A DNA stretch of 64,000 nucleotides, taken from assembly GCA_048498515.1 (NCBI GenBank), contig JBEHXV010000013.1, positions 62,001 to 126,000 on the forward strand, given 5' to 3'. How positions within the stretch are numbered: position 1 is the first letter of the stretch; each line of letters begins with the position of its first letter. This stretch comes from UBA4416 sp048498515 (lineage in GTDB: Bacteria; Bacteroidota; Bacteroidia; B-17B0; Aurantibacillaceae). Positions 51,555 to 60,852 of the stretch are shown here, piece after piece. A program made the position numbers and the translations under genes. Below the pieces are notes generated by a model that saw only the letters and a list, made by a program, of their open reading frames with translations, made no database searches and was not told the DNA's origin.

Positions 51555-51579
51555 TCCTTAATTAATTATACTACCCTTT

Positions 51580-51610
51580 AAAGTCCCGCAATTTATGCGG
51601 GACTTTTTTT
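51580..51610 (+). terminator. Intrinsic terminator of the M43 gene
   Basis: AAAGTCCCGCA (51580-51590) pairs with TGCGGGACTTT (51596-51606), loop ATTTA, then a T-run. An ATG at 51595 that could start the next gene falls in its loop, so that ATG is unlikely to be the true start. Confidence 0.8.
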
Positions 51611-51624
51611 ATACTTTTAAACCC

Positions 51625-54078
51625 GTGTTCAGAGCTATTGCCATATTGTTTTTTTTGCTGCCTGTTATTGGCCTTTCGCAAAATTTTACCATTAGCGGTT
51701 ATGTAAAAGACAAGGCCAATGGCGAATCGGCTGTGGGAGCAAATGTGTATGTAAAAGAAAGCATGACAGGTACCAGCACCAATGCCTACGGTTTTTTTTC
51801 GCTCACTTTGCCGCAGGGAAAATACACGTTAGTATGCAGCTATATTGGTTACAATACATTTACCGATACGCTTGAACTGAATAAAAACATTTCGAAAACC
51901 ATTTCCCTTTCGCCACAAGGTAAGGATCTTGCCGAGGTTGAGATCACTTCCGAAAAAACGGATGCCAATGTGCAAAGCACGCAAATGAGCTCGGTGCAAT
52001 TGGATATGGCGCAAATAAAAAAACTGCCGGCATTTATGGGTGAGGTGGATATTTTAAAATCCATACAATTGATACCGGGTGTAAAATCGGCGGGCGATGG
52101 TAACTCTGGTTTTTATGTGAGAGGTGGCGGACCCGACCAGAATTTAATTTTACTGGATGAGGCAACGGTGTATAATGCCTCGCACTTGCTTGGATTTTTT
52201 TCGGTATTTAATGGCGATGCCATTAAGAATGTAACCCTGATTAAAGGAGGGATGCCTGCCCAGTATGGCGGACGCCTGGCATCGGTGCTGGATATATCCA
52301 TGAAAGAAGGAAACTCGCAAAAGTTCCAGGTTGATGGCGGTATTGGATTTATTTCGTCGCGTCTTACCATACAGGGCCCCATTAAAAAAGACAAAGCTTC
52401 ATTTATTATTTCGGCACGAAGAACATACCTTGATGTACTTTCGAAACCTTTTTTTAAATATATAAAACCCAACTCCGATTTTAAAGGAAGCAGTTATTTC
52501 TTTTACGACCTTAATGCCAAATTAAACTGGCAAATTTCCAATAAGGATAAATTATTTTTCAGTAGTTACTTTGGCAGGGACGTTTTTAAATTTAAAGACG
52601 ACGAATCGGATTTTGGGGTAAGGGTGCCATGGGGCAATGCCACCGCTTGTTTACGATGGAACCATTTATACAACTCAAAATTATTTTCAAACGTATCGCT
52701 GGTGTATACCAATTATGATTTTTCGTTTACCGCCGAACAGTCTAATTTTGAGCTGACCATATTCTCGGGGATCAGGGATTGGAACGCGAAGTACGACCTG
52801 GTGTATATTCCCAATCCGCGGCACAATGTTAAGGTGGGGCTTAATTATATTTACCACACCTTTACGCCCAGTAACGTGAGTGCCAAACAAGGCGAAACAA
52901 CCTTCGATTTCGGACAGATCATTCGCCTGTATTCGCATGAAGCGGCTGCTTACATTTCAGATGACTGGGAAATAGCGCCACGGCTGAAAGTGAACGCCGG
53001 TTTGCGTTTCAGTTATTTTGCGCAGGTAGGGCCTTTTACACGCTATCAAAAAGATCAGTTCGGTAAAACCATCGATACGGTTATTTACAGCAAAGGAAAA
53101 AAAGTAACCGATTATAACGGACTGGAACCAAGAGCAAGCGTTCGCTACAACCTTACTAAAACCATGTCGGTAAAAGCGTCGTACACACACAATTACCAAT
53201 ACATTCACTTGGCCAGCATTTCATCGGTAAGCTTGCCAACCGATGTATGGATGCCTTGTACTGAACTGATAAAACCGCAAATAGGCGACCAGTATGCCTT
53301 GGGTGTATTTAAAAACTTTAAAAAGGACATGTATGAAAGTTCTGTTGAGGTATATTACAAAACCATGAAGAACCAGATTGATTACAAGGAAGGAGCAGAG
53401 CCGCAGGACAATGTGTTTGATAACCCCGACAACGCGTTTACTTACGGTAAAGGTGAAGCATATGGCATAGAATTCTTTTTCAAAAAACGCACCGGAAAAC
53501 TCACCGGCTGGGTAGGTTATACCTTATCATGGACATGGCGGCAATTTGACGAGATCAATTATGGAAAACGTTACCTTGCCAAGTACGACCGGAGGCACGA
53601 TGCATCGGTGGTAGTAACGTACGACCCTAATAAAAAATGGAACTTTGGTTTGGTATTTGTTTATGGAACCGGCAACCGCGGAACTTTACCTAATGGTTTG
53701 TTCCTGTACGAAGGAAGCGTAAGTTACGATTATGGATTACGCAACTCCTATAAATTTCCTGATTATCACCGGCTCGATCTTTCGGCAACGTATACACCCG
53801 ATAGGGAAAAACAAATTCAACGCAAGCGTGAACGTTTGGAAAAGCGTTACGACCGTAAAGGAAAAGACAAATCAACCATTAAGGTGCCAAAGGCCTGGAG
53901 TAAAAATTACCAGGGCAGCTGGACCCTCAGTATTTTTAACGCTTACAACCGTTACAATCCCTACATTATTTATTTCGATACTAAAGGCGATTTGCTGAAT
54001 GGTAACTACACGGTAAAAGCCAAGCAGGTGTCGCTGTTCCCGATTTTGCCAACCCTTACATGGAATTTTAAATTTTAA
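51625..54078 (+). CDS. TonB-dependent receptor with carboxypeptidase-like N-terminal domain
   Basis: About 817 residues starting at GTG 51625, which gives the signal peptide FRAIAILFFLLPVIGLSQ; the in-frame ATG at 51595 lies in the terminator hairpin. A CarboxypepD_reg-like domain (ISGYVKDKANGESAVGANVYV) is followed by the plug (SGFYVRGGGPDQNLILLDE, PAQYGGRLASVLDISM) and a 22-strand-type barrel. Energised by TonB, it imports large substrates. The next gene, DUF4249, is the usual surface partner of such receptors. Confidence 0.92.
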   Translation: MFRAIAILFFLLPVIGLSQNFTISGYVKDKANGESAVGANVYVKESMTGTSTNAYGFFSLTLPQGKYTLVCSYIGYNTFTDTLELNKNISKTISLSPQGKDLAEVEITSEKTDANVQSTQMSSVQLDMAQIKKLPAFMGEVDILKSIQLIPGVKSAGDGNSGFYVRGGGPDQNLILLDEATVYNASHLLGFFSVFNGDAIKNVTLIKGGMPAQYGGRLASVLDISMKEGNSQKFQVDGGIGFISSRLTIQGPIKKDKASFIISARRTYLDVLSKPFFKYIKPNSDFKGSSYFFYDLNAKLNWQISNKDKLFFSSYFGRDVFKFKDDESDFGVRVPWGNATACLRWNHLYNSKLFSNVSLVYTNYDFSFTAEQSNFELTIFSGIRDWNAKYDLVYIPNPRHNVKVGLNYIYHTFTPSNVSAKQGETTFDFGQIIRLYSHEAAAYISDDWEIAPRLKVNAGLRFSYFAQVGPFTRYQKDQFGKTIDTVIYSKGKKVTDYNGLEPRASVRYNLTKTMSVKASYTHNYQYIHLASISSVSLPTDVWMPCTELIKPQIGDQYALGVFKNFKKDMYESSVEVYYKTMKNQIDYKEGAEPQDNVFDNPDNAFTYGKGEAYGIEFFFKKRTGKLTGWVGYTLSWTWRQFDEINYGKRYLAKYDRRHDASVVVTYDPNKKWNFGLVFVYGTGNRGTLPNGLFLYEGSVSYDYGLRNSYKFPDYHRLDLSATYTPDREKQIQRKRERLEKRYDRKGKDKSTIKVPKAWSKNYQGSWTLSIFNAYNRYNPYIIYFDTKGDLLNGNYTVKAKQVSLFPILPTLTWNFKF

Positions 54079-54081
54079 AGC

Positions 54082-54957
54082 ATGAAGATATTACGATACA
54101 TAAAATTTATTGCTGCGGTTTTCATGCTACTTATCATGGTGTCGTGCCGCAAGGAAATTAAAATTAAGCTACCCGAGTACAAAACAAAACTGGTAGTGGA
54201 AGCCAGCATAGAAACAGGGCAACCCGCGCAGGTATTGCTATCAACCAGCGCGCCTTATTTTGGCAATGTTGATTTTTCGGACCCTACACAGTTTTTTGTG
54301 AAAGGAGCTTTTGTAACCGTAAGCGATGGCGTGCAAACCGACACGCTCACTGAGTTGGTACCAGGAACAGGCTATGTGTATGTGGGAACAAAAGTATTTG
54401 GTCAGCTTGGCAAGAGTTACGCGCTTACCATAAGAGTAGATGATAAAATTTACACGGGTTCTACCAGTATTTTAAACCCCGTTCCACTGGATAGTTTGTT
54501 CTTTAAGTGGGAGCGGGATACGCTTGGTTACTGTTGGGGACATTTAACCGAACCGGCAGGGCAGGGTAATTACTACCGCTGGTTTGCCAAACGGTATCCT
54601 ACCGACGAGTTCTTTGCAGCGCCGTTCAGTTCGGCTTTTGATGATAAGTTTGTAGACGGTAAAAGTTTTGATTTTGCTTATGAGCGTCCTGCCCAACCGA
54701 ACCAGCAAACCGCCAATGCCGATGACGAAGAGCGTGGCTGGTATAAAGTAGGTGATACTATTGTAGTGAAGTTTTGCAGCATTGGCCAAAGCGAGTACGA
54801 GTTCTGGCGTTCTTATTATTCCAATAAGTCAAGCAATGGCAATCCTTTCTCTGCGCCTTCTAATATCAAAAGCACCATCAATGGCAGTGATGTATTAGGT
54901 TCCTTTTGCGGCTATGCAACCAGTTTTGATACATTGGTTGTGAAGCCTAAGCCTTAA
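54082..54957 (+). CDS. DUF4249-family lipoprotein
   Basis: 291 residues. Lipobox VSCRKE (FMLLIMVSCRKE) and the DUF4249 signature KLVVEASIETGQPAQVLLSTSAPYF near the N-terminus. DUF4249 proteins are the surface lipoprotein partners of TonB receptors in Bacteroidota, as here, where it begins 3 bp after the receptor gene. The substrate is not known. Confidence 0.88.
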   Translation: MKILRYIKFIAAVFMLLIMVSCRKEIKIKLPEYKTKLVVEASIETGQPAQVLLSTSAPYFGNVDFSDPTQFFVKGAFVTVSDGVQTDTLTELVPGTGYVYVGTKVFGQLGKSYALTIRVDDKIYTGSTSILNPVPLDSLFFKWERDTLGYCWGHLTEPAGQGNYYRWFAKRYPTDEFFAAPFSSAFDDKFVDGKSFDFAYERPAQPNQQTANADDEERGWYKVGDTIVVKFCSIGQSEYEFWRSYYSNKSSNGNPFSAPSNIKSTINGSDVLGSFCGYATSFDTLVVKPKP

Positions 54958-54978
54958 CGATCGTATTAGTTCTGGTTT

Positions 54979-55010
54979 AAAAAAACTGCGGGTATACCCT
55001 GGTTTTTTTT
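54979..55010 (+). terminator. Intrinsic terminator behind the DUF4249 gene
   Basis: Imperfect stem AAAAAAACTGCGGGTA / TACCCTGGTTTTTTTT with a T-run of eight, 22 bp after the stop codon. Confidence 0.65.
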
Positions 55011-55043
55011 GCTCAAAAAATTCCTTTATTTTTTAAAGTTTAA

Positions 55044-55065
55044 AAATCTTACATATGTAAGATTT
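55044..55065. promoter_or_regulatory. 22-bp perfect palindrome
   Basis: AAATCTTACAT and its exact complement ATGTAAGATTT, with no loop. A candidate protein-binding site or small cruciform in the gene-poor stretch; function unknown. Confidence 0.4.
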
Positions 55066-55427
55066 ATTGTTAAAATGTGATGCATTGAAATTTTTTTATT
55101 GGTCGCAAAAATTATTTTTAATACATATAAATTCATATTTTCATCAAGATATTTTCATTAACCCCCAAAAAGAAAGGAGACCTAAAAAAAACCGAAGTTT
55201 AAAATAAGCCTCCTTTGCGGTGAAAATTTCGACGCCCTCACCACCATAAAGGTATTAATTTAAGCGGAGATAAAAAAGACCAGTCCCTCCGGTTTGCATT
55301 AATTGGCATAGTGCTACTTAATGCAGGTTTTGCTGCTAAGTATAGCTGATTGTTCCAAAACAATATTTTAAGCAACAATTCTTATTAATTGAATAAACCT
55401 TTTTGCATGGTTTTATTTTGTGAATAG

Positions 55428-55688
55428 TGTGCTGCTGTGAAGCAGGCGCGTAAAGGCATTGCCTATTGTGGGTTTGGCGGACTTTCAACTTACCCTGACT
55501 AGTATGCAGAATACTATAGTAATGCTTTTATTGCAACCAATCGCACAGGGTGTTCGTCTTATTATTTTATTGGTGATGTATCAGTAACAGAAAACACAGG
55601 AAATTGTGTACCTGTTATTGATACTTCTGATGTTATAAGTTTAAGGTTTACCCCAATGTTTTTAATACAAAATAATGATGAAGCGTAA
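55428..55688 (+). pseudogene. Remnant of a secreted-protein gene
   Basis: The frame ending at TAA 55686-55688 encodes KGIAYCGFGGLSTYPD, an in-frame TAG at 55500, then YAEYYSNAFIATNRTGCSSY and IGDVSVTEN. The pattern recalls the 'G-x-A-Y-x-G' and 'DxVxV' strands of beta-rich domains found in T9SS proteins. There is no start codon or sorting domain. Probably a decayed fragment, possibly of a neighbouring paralogue; chance cannot be excluded. Confidence 0.4.
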
Positions 55689-55806
55689 TAAATAAGTCAT
55701 GAATAGCTAAACAACAGTGGCGAAGCGTACAGCGATGAGATTTAGATACAAAATACAAACCACATAAAAAGGCTTTATTCAATTGTTAAGGTAAAAACAA
55801 TTGAAA

Positions 55807-58800
55807 ATGAAAAAAACAATAATTTCTGCTGCCATTTTAATGACCATCCAGGGCAACGCACAGGTTGTTACGAATGGCTTAAATTTTAGTAAATGGATGG
55901 GTTTAGCACCATTGGGAGGTCCAATTGGAATTACAAGTGTAGGCTTTGGCGGGCAGACTGCCGATCAAAGCCGCTTGCATATTCATGATTTTAACTGGGC
56001 TTTGCCTGCAAACGGTTCGGTACCTGCTGGTGCCTTGTTTCGAACAGATGGTAATACCGCCAATTTTAATCAATGGCAATTTTATACAGGGGGAGGGACA
56101 AATAATGTAACCGAAAAATTCAAATTATTTATAGCAGGTACTAGTTTACATGTTGGTCAGCAATCTACACAAGGTGAGATGTTTTTTAATACTGCTACAA
56201 CCAATCCCGGAGCTCCCATTTCACAAACTACACCCGGTACATATAGAGTTGCCGAGCGTATGCGTTTATCGTACGGCATAGGCGGTAACATGGCGGGTGG
56301 GTTTAACCAACCCGGTGTTACCAAAGTACTCATTAGTCACGATGGCTTTGGCAGCGGCTACCTGCCTCCTTCGGTAGCTATGTTAAACATTGGTTCTTCC
56401 AGCCCCAATCCATCTGCCGGTAACAGGCCATGGATGGATGTTGGTACTTATTATTCCATGCATACGGATAATATGTACGTGGGTTTAAAAGATGGAGGCG
56501 GACCAAACAATGTTAGCTCGGTGATTAACTGGGGCGATGATCCTGCCAACACTAATAGCAATAACCGTTTATTATATTTATTTACAGGCTTTGGTGGTCA
56601 GGGCGAATCCTCTACTACAGACGGACTTGAAGTAGCGCGTATGTGGGCCAGTGCCAATGCCGGACGTATGGGTATTGGTGGCGACGCGGGTAACAATCCT
56701 TACTCTGTAGGTAATGATCCGAGCAATACACTGGAAATTAATGCACCCGGAGTTTACACACCCGGAACAGTTGGCGCCAGCGGTTTACGCTTTACTAATT
56801 TAAGGGCGGCATCAACCCCACAAATAAATCCCCCAACCAACAATGTGCTGAGTGTGGATGCAAACGGCGATGTAATTTTAATTCAGGGTGGATCGCCAAC
56901 CGCTAATAATGGTGTTTCAGTAGCTGGTGGTGCTGTGCAATTAGGTGTTCCTTGTACTATAGCTGGTTTCCCTAATATAGGTGGTATTACAGCCAGTGGG
57001 TTAACAGCAGACAGGGTTGTTCCTAACCGGAACCAAAACTTATGGTTTGCTTCATTGGATACAGAAACAGGCGGTGTAGGTGTTGGAGGTAATCCAATAA
57101 CAGGTGTGCCGTTTTGCAATACCGGTAATACCTTTGAAGTAAGTGCCAATTCAAAAAACCCACAGTACGGCAGCACCAATGCCAGCGGTATGCGTTTTAC
57201 AAAACTAACAGCCTCATCGCCTGCTATTGCAAATGGCGTAAACGGAGTAAACAGTACAAAGGTACTTACCGTAGATGGCGATGGTGATGTGGTATTAACC
57301 AATGCAACAGGCGGAGCTGCTTTAGGAAACGTATGTGGAACTACTCAGAACCCATTACCCAACAATTGGGAAATTCCATTGAATGGACATAATTTTATTT
57401 TCAGCGGAAGCAACCTGGCTGCCGATAGAGTAGGTATTGGCACATTGCCAAACGCCTGCGCTCCTCAGGCAAAACTGCATGTAGAGAATGTAACAGGTTT
57501 TGGTGGACCAAGAATAGCCGGCGCATTCAGGAATACAGGCGTGGATAATAATACTGTTGGCTATGTTGCTGTAGCAGGTGTTAGTAATATAACAGGTACC
57601 AGCCTTTTAGGTAATACCGGAGGCTCTTTTAGCGCATCGGGTTCGCCAAATAGCAATATTGGTGTTTCGGCTACAGGTACTGGCGGTGCCAATGCGTTTG
57701 GTATTTCTGCAACAGGAATTAACGGAACTACCTGGTCGGTTGCCGGTAAATTTGATATTACGAACTCAACATCGCCTCAAAATTACGGCATCAACTCCAA
57801 TGTGTACGGTACCAACCCAAGTAGCACCAACTATGGCGCCTTGTTTTACAATTACAGTGCAGGCTCTGTCAATTATGGTGTTGAAGGTATTGCCTTTAAT
57901 GGTTCGGCCAACAACTATGGAATTTATGGTTCAGCTAATGTTGGTCCAAACGATTGGGCAGGTTATTTTAATGGCAATGTATTTATTAATGGTACAGGTA
58001 CCTCGCCAAGCCCTAACCTGGTATTTTCTGATAAGAACCTGAAAAAAAACATCACAACAGTAACTAAACCTCTGGACCTTATTTTGAAGTTACGTCCTGT
58101 AACCTATAATATGGACAACAGCTATGCAAAGCAACTCAATGTTGATAATGATAAAACCTATGGTTTAATAGCCCAAGAGGTATCGGCAGTGATCCCTGAG
58201 TTGGTAAAAGATGTGGTTGTTCCTGCGCAGTACGATTCATTAGGTACAGTGCTAACACCATCGGTAGCTGTAAAAGGAATGAACTATACCGGATTAATTC
58301 CTATTGCTATTTCTGCTATCCAGGAAATAAACAGCCGTCAGAATGTAATGCAGGCGCAATTGGATAAAGCAGGTTTAAGCGACGCCCAGGTAAAAACAAA
58401 CATCAATAGCTTTAATGCCCTGGCAAAAGTTAAAACACTAAGCCCTGTAAAATACAATTTTACAAATGCCAATGTACCTCAGCTTAGTTTCAATTCAAAT
58501 ACCGATTATGGTTTTGTAGCGCAACAACTGGAAACGGTTTATCCTGAGTTGGTTGATACGGTAACCATTCCAGCAAGCCATGATAGTTTGGGAAATGTGG
58601 TAAACAGCTCTAAAATACTTAAAACGGTTAATTACAAAGCAATGTCAGCCTTGTTGACACGCGCTGTACAGGAGCAACAATCAACCATTGATAGCTTAAG
58701 GAACAGCTTGTCGAAACAAGACAGTATTAACCAGGCCGTTCAGCAACAGCTGAACACGTTAAGTAACCTCATCAATAGCTGTTGTTCAAATAATACAAGA

Positions 58801-59112
58801 ACCAGCAACAACGCCATTCAAAACCAGTTGGATGTGGAGCTGAGCGATAAGGATGCGATTGTACTGAACCAAAACGTACCAAATCCGTTTGCTGAACAAA
58901 CCACCATTACCTACAATGTACCGCAAAGCGTAAGTAAAGCGCAATTGTTGTTTTACAATAGCAACGGACAGATCATTCAAACCGTTGATATAAAAACACG
59001 TGGTAAAGGAAAAGTAAATGTGTTTGCTTCCGATCTTTCAAGTGGCTTATACCATTATACTCTGGTAGCCGATGGTAAAGTAGTTGACAGTAAAAAAATG
59101 GTGAGAGAATAA
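55807..59112 (+). CDS. Large T9SS surface protein with tandem S74 chaperone-like domains
   Basis: 1101 residues from ATG 55807 (a TTG two codons earlier is less likely). After the signal peptide (TIISAAILMTIQGNAQ) comes a ~700-residue Gly/Asn/Thr-rich region without clear family, reminiscent of tail-fibre-like bacterial surface proteins. An S74 intramolecular-chaperone domain follows (FSDKNLKKNITTV, Ser 741, then YGLIAQEVSAVIPELV), then a second, similar block (YGFVAQQLETVYPELV, residue ~901) lacking the SDKNLKKNI motif. A coiled coil and a type A sorting domain end it (NVPNPFAEQTTITY, LSSGLYHYTLVADG, SKKMVRE). Intact. Confidence 0.85.
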   Translation: MKKTIISAAILMTIQGNAQVVTNGLNFSKWMGLAPLGGPIGITSVGFGGQTADQSRLHIHDFNWALPANGSVPAGALFRTDGNTANFNQWQFYTGGGTNNVTEKFKLFIAGTSLHVGQQSTQGEMFFNTATTNPGAPISQTTPGTYRVAERMRLSYGIGGNMAGGFNQPGVTKVLISHDGFGSGYLPPSVAMLNIGSSSPNPSAGNRPWMDVGTYYSMHTDNMYVGLKDGGGPNNVSSVINWGDDPANTNSNNRLLYLFTGFGGQGESSTTDGLEVARMWASANAGRMGIGGDAGNNPYSVGNDPSNTLEINAPGVYTPGTVGASGLRFTNLRAASTPQINPPTNNVLSVDANGDVILIQGGSPTANNGVSVAGGAVQLGVPCTIAGFPNIGGITASGLTADRVVPNRNQNLWFASLDTETGGVGVGGNPITGVPFCNTGNTFEVSANSKNPQYGSTNASGMRFTKLTASSPAIANGVNGVNSTKVLTVDGDGDVVLTNATGGAALGNVCGTTQNPLPNNWEIPLNGHNFIFSGSNLAADRVGIGTLPNACAPQAKLHVENVTGFGGPRIAGAFRNTGVDNNTVGYVAVAGVSNITGTSLLGNTGGSFSASGSPNSNIGVSATGTGGANAFGISATGINGTTWSVAGKFDITNSTSPQNYGINSNVYGTNPSSTNYGALFYNYSAGSVNYGVEGIAFNGSANNYGIYGSANVGPNDWAGYFNGNVFINGTGTSPSPNLVFSDKNLKKNITTVTKPLDLILKLRPVTYNMDNSYAKQLNVDNDKTYGLIAQEVSAVIPELVKDVVVPAQYDSLGTVLTPSVAVKGMNYTGLIPIAISAIQEINSRQNVMQAQLDKAGLSDAQVKTNINSFNALAKVKTLSPVKYNFTNANVPQLSFNSNTDYGFVAQQLETVYPELVDTVTIPASHDSLGNVVNSSKILKTVNYKAMSALLTRAVQEQQSTIDSLRNSLSKQDSINQAVQQQLNTLSNLINSCCSNNTRTSNNAIQNQLDVELSDKDAIVLNQNVPNPFAEQTTITYNVPQSVSKAQLLFYNSNGQIIQTVDIKTRGKGKVNVFASDLSSGLYHYTLVADGKVVDSKKMVRE

Positions 59113-59133
59113 TTTCATATCATCCTAATTATA

Positions 59134-59166
59134 AAAAAGCCTTGCATCATTCATGCAGGGCTTTTT
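59134..59166 (+). terminator. Intrinsic terminator behind the S74/T9SS gene
   Basis: AAAAAGCCTTGCAT (59134-59147) pairs with ATGCAGGGCTTTTT (59153-59166), one wobble, loop CATTC, 21 bp after the stop codon. Confidence 0.8.
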
Positions 59167-59289
59167 AGTTTAAGCGTTTTTTTGCGGAAAGTTTTTTATA
59201 ACTATTTGTATGTCGTTTTAATGTTATTTTTATATTTTTAAACTTAGGTTCCTCTTTTATTTCAAAACCACATCTAATAAAGAATTGTT

Positions 59290-60003
59290 ATGGGAGTAAA
59301 ACTCGAAAGAAAGAAAAAAAGAATGATGCTCTTAACGGTTATATACAGAGCGCAAAAACTACTTCCTTTAAGTCAACGGTCTAAATTTAAATTGTTTTTA
59401 AATCTCGAATGGATCTTTCATCGGTTATCGCATGAGTCCTCCTTTAAAAACTATCCGCATGATACGCATCCTGTAAGGCAAATGTCCAAAAAGTTCATCA
59501 TGACACAGATCGATGAGAACAGTGTGGTTCTTGATCTGGGCTGCAATTTAGGAGAGATCAGTTATATGGTTTCGGAAGTAGCCAAAGAGGTGGTGGGTAT
59601 TGACTATATTAAAAACGCCATCGACATAGCGAAACAAAACTTTAAAAGAGATAATCTGTCATTTATACATGGCGAGGCTTTGGCTTTTTTGAATGCCAAC
59701 GACAAGAAATTCGATACCCTTATTCTTTCTCACATCCTCGAGCATTTGGATGATCCGAAAGGTTTCCTGATGAGTTTCAAAGACCATTTCAGGTACATTT
59801 ATATTGAACTACCCGATTTCGACAGGTACTATTTTAATCAATACCGAAAGGACCTGGACCTTAGCCTTATTTATACCGATGAAGATCATATTACCGAATT
59901 TGACAGGGATGAATTGAAAGCGTTGCTGGATGAATGTGGCTTGTCAATTATAAGAGAGGAATACAGGTACGGTGTTCAGAAAGTATGGTGTAAAACCACA
60001 TAA
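59290..60003 (+). CDS. Class I SAM-dependent methyltransferase
   Basis: 237 residues. The Rossmann core shows motif I VVLDLGCNLGEISYMVSEV with the GxG-type loop, motif II VVGIDYIKNAIDIAKQNF, and a methyltransferase-type KFDTLILSHILEHLDDPKGFL. The N-terminal ~75 residues are basic and helical (LERKKKRMMLLTVIYRAQK). The target, lipid, O-antigen sugar or protein, is unknown. It stands alone with its own terminator. Confidence 0.86.
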   Translation: MGVKLERKKKRMMLLTVIYRAQKLLPLSQRSKFKLFLNLEWIFHRLSHESSFKNYPHDTHPVRQMSKKFIMTQIDENSVVLDLGCNLGEISYMVSEVAKEVVGIDYIKNAIDIAKQNFKRDNLSFIHGEALAFLNANDKKFDTLILSHILEHLDDPKGFLMSFKDHFRYIYIELPDFDRYYFNQYRKDLDLSLIYTDEDHITEFDRDELKALLDECGLSIIREEYRYGVQKVWCKTT

Positions 60004-60023
60004 TGATTTACATTTTATAAAAT

Positions 60024-60057
60024 AAAAAAGCCTTACATGAATATGTAAGGCTTTTTT
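60024..60057. terminator. Bidirectional terminator between convergent genes
   Basis: Perfect 15-bp stem AAAAAAGCCTTACAT with its complement, loop GAAT, T- and A-runs on both ends. Serves the methyltransferase and the zinc-ribbon gene. Confidence 0.85.
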
Positions 60058-60072
60058 ATTATGTTATTTCGA

Positions 60073-60849
60073 TTATGCTTCTTTTGCACCACCTTCTGAT
60101 GGAAGGATGTTCGGATCAACCATGATACGGCCGCAGTGTTCGCAAACCAGTATCTTTTTGTTCATGCGGATATCCAATTGTTTTTGAGGCGGGATCTTGT
60201 TAAAGCAACCACCGCAGGCGTCACGCTCAACCGGCACAACTGCTAAGCCGTTACGTGTATTGGCGCGAACCCTTCTGTAAGCATTTACCAAACGGTCTTC
60301 AATACCTTCGGTTGCTTTTTCTGACGCTTTTATTAATTCTTTTTCTTCTTTCTCTGTCTCTGCAATGATCTCATCCAGCTCCGATTTTTTTAATTTCAGA
60401 TCTTTTTTACGTTCGTTAAATTCCTGTTGCGATTTATCAACGATCTCAGATTTTGATTCGATAGCGAACTTCGCTTCTTTTAAACGTTTTTCAGCTAACT
60501 GAATTTCCAGGTTTTGAAATTCGATCTCTTTGCTGATGGCATCGTACTCACGGTTGTTACGTACTTTACCTTGCTGAGCTTCGTATTTTTTAATGTTCGC
60601 TTTAAAATCTTTTATGGCTTGTGTTTTTTCGCTAACCGATTCTTCAAGGTCTTTTAATTCCTGCGATAAGTTAGTAACACGTGTTTCAAGGCCTGCAACG
60701 CTGTCTTCCAAATCCTGTACCTCTAATGGTAACTCGCCACGTATCGTACGTATACGGTCTATTTTTGAATCAATAAGTTGTAGTTCGTATAAAGCACGAA
60801 GTTTTCCTTCGATGGATGCATCAATTTTTTCTTTGATCTTAGCGCACAT
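60073..60849 (-). CDS. Coiled-coil protein with C-terminal C4 zinc ribbon (CT398-like)
   Basis: 258 residues. Long heptad-rich coiled coil from about residue 20 to 190 (LRALYELQLIDSKIDRIRT, NLSQELKDLEESVSEKTQA), then a zinc ribbon with CGGCFNKIP and CEHCGRIM (four Cys). The family is widespread in Bacteroidota and is linked to the Nif3-like gene, which lies 3 bp upstream here, the usual pairing. Molecular role unknown. Confidence 0.9.
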   Translation of the reverse strand: MCAKIKEKIDASIEGKLRALYELQLIDSKIDRIRTIRGELPLEVQDLEDSVAGLETRVTNLSQELKDLEESVSEKTQAIKDFKANIKKYEAQQGKVRNNREYDAISKEIEFQNLEIQLAEKRLKEAKFAIESKSEIVDKSQQEFNERKKDLKLKKSELDEIIAETEKEEKELIKASEKATEGIEDRLVNAYRRVRANTRNGLAVVPVERDACGGCFNKIPPQKQLDIRMNKKILVCEHCGRIMVDPNILPSEGGAKEA

Positions 60850-60852
60850 AGT

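Larger units (their letters stand above)
54958..55806. other. 849-bp gene-poor stretch
   Basis: Contains a terminator (54979-55010), a 22-bp palindrome (55044-55065) and a decayed coding remnant (55428-55688). No intact gene. It precedes the large T9SS/S74 gene, whose promoter is probably in the last ~120 bp. Confidence 0.7.
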
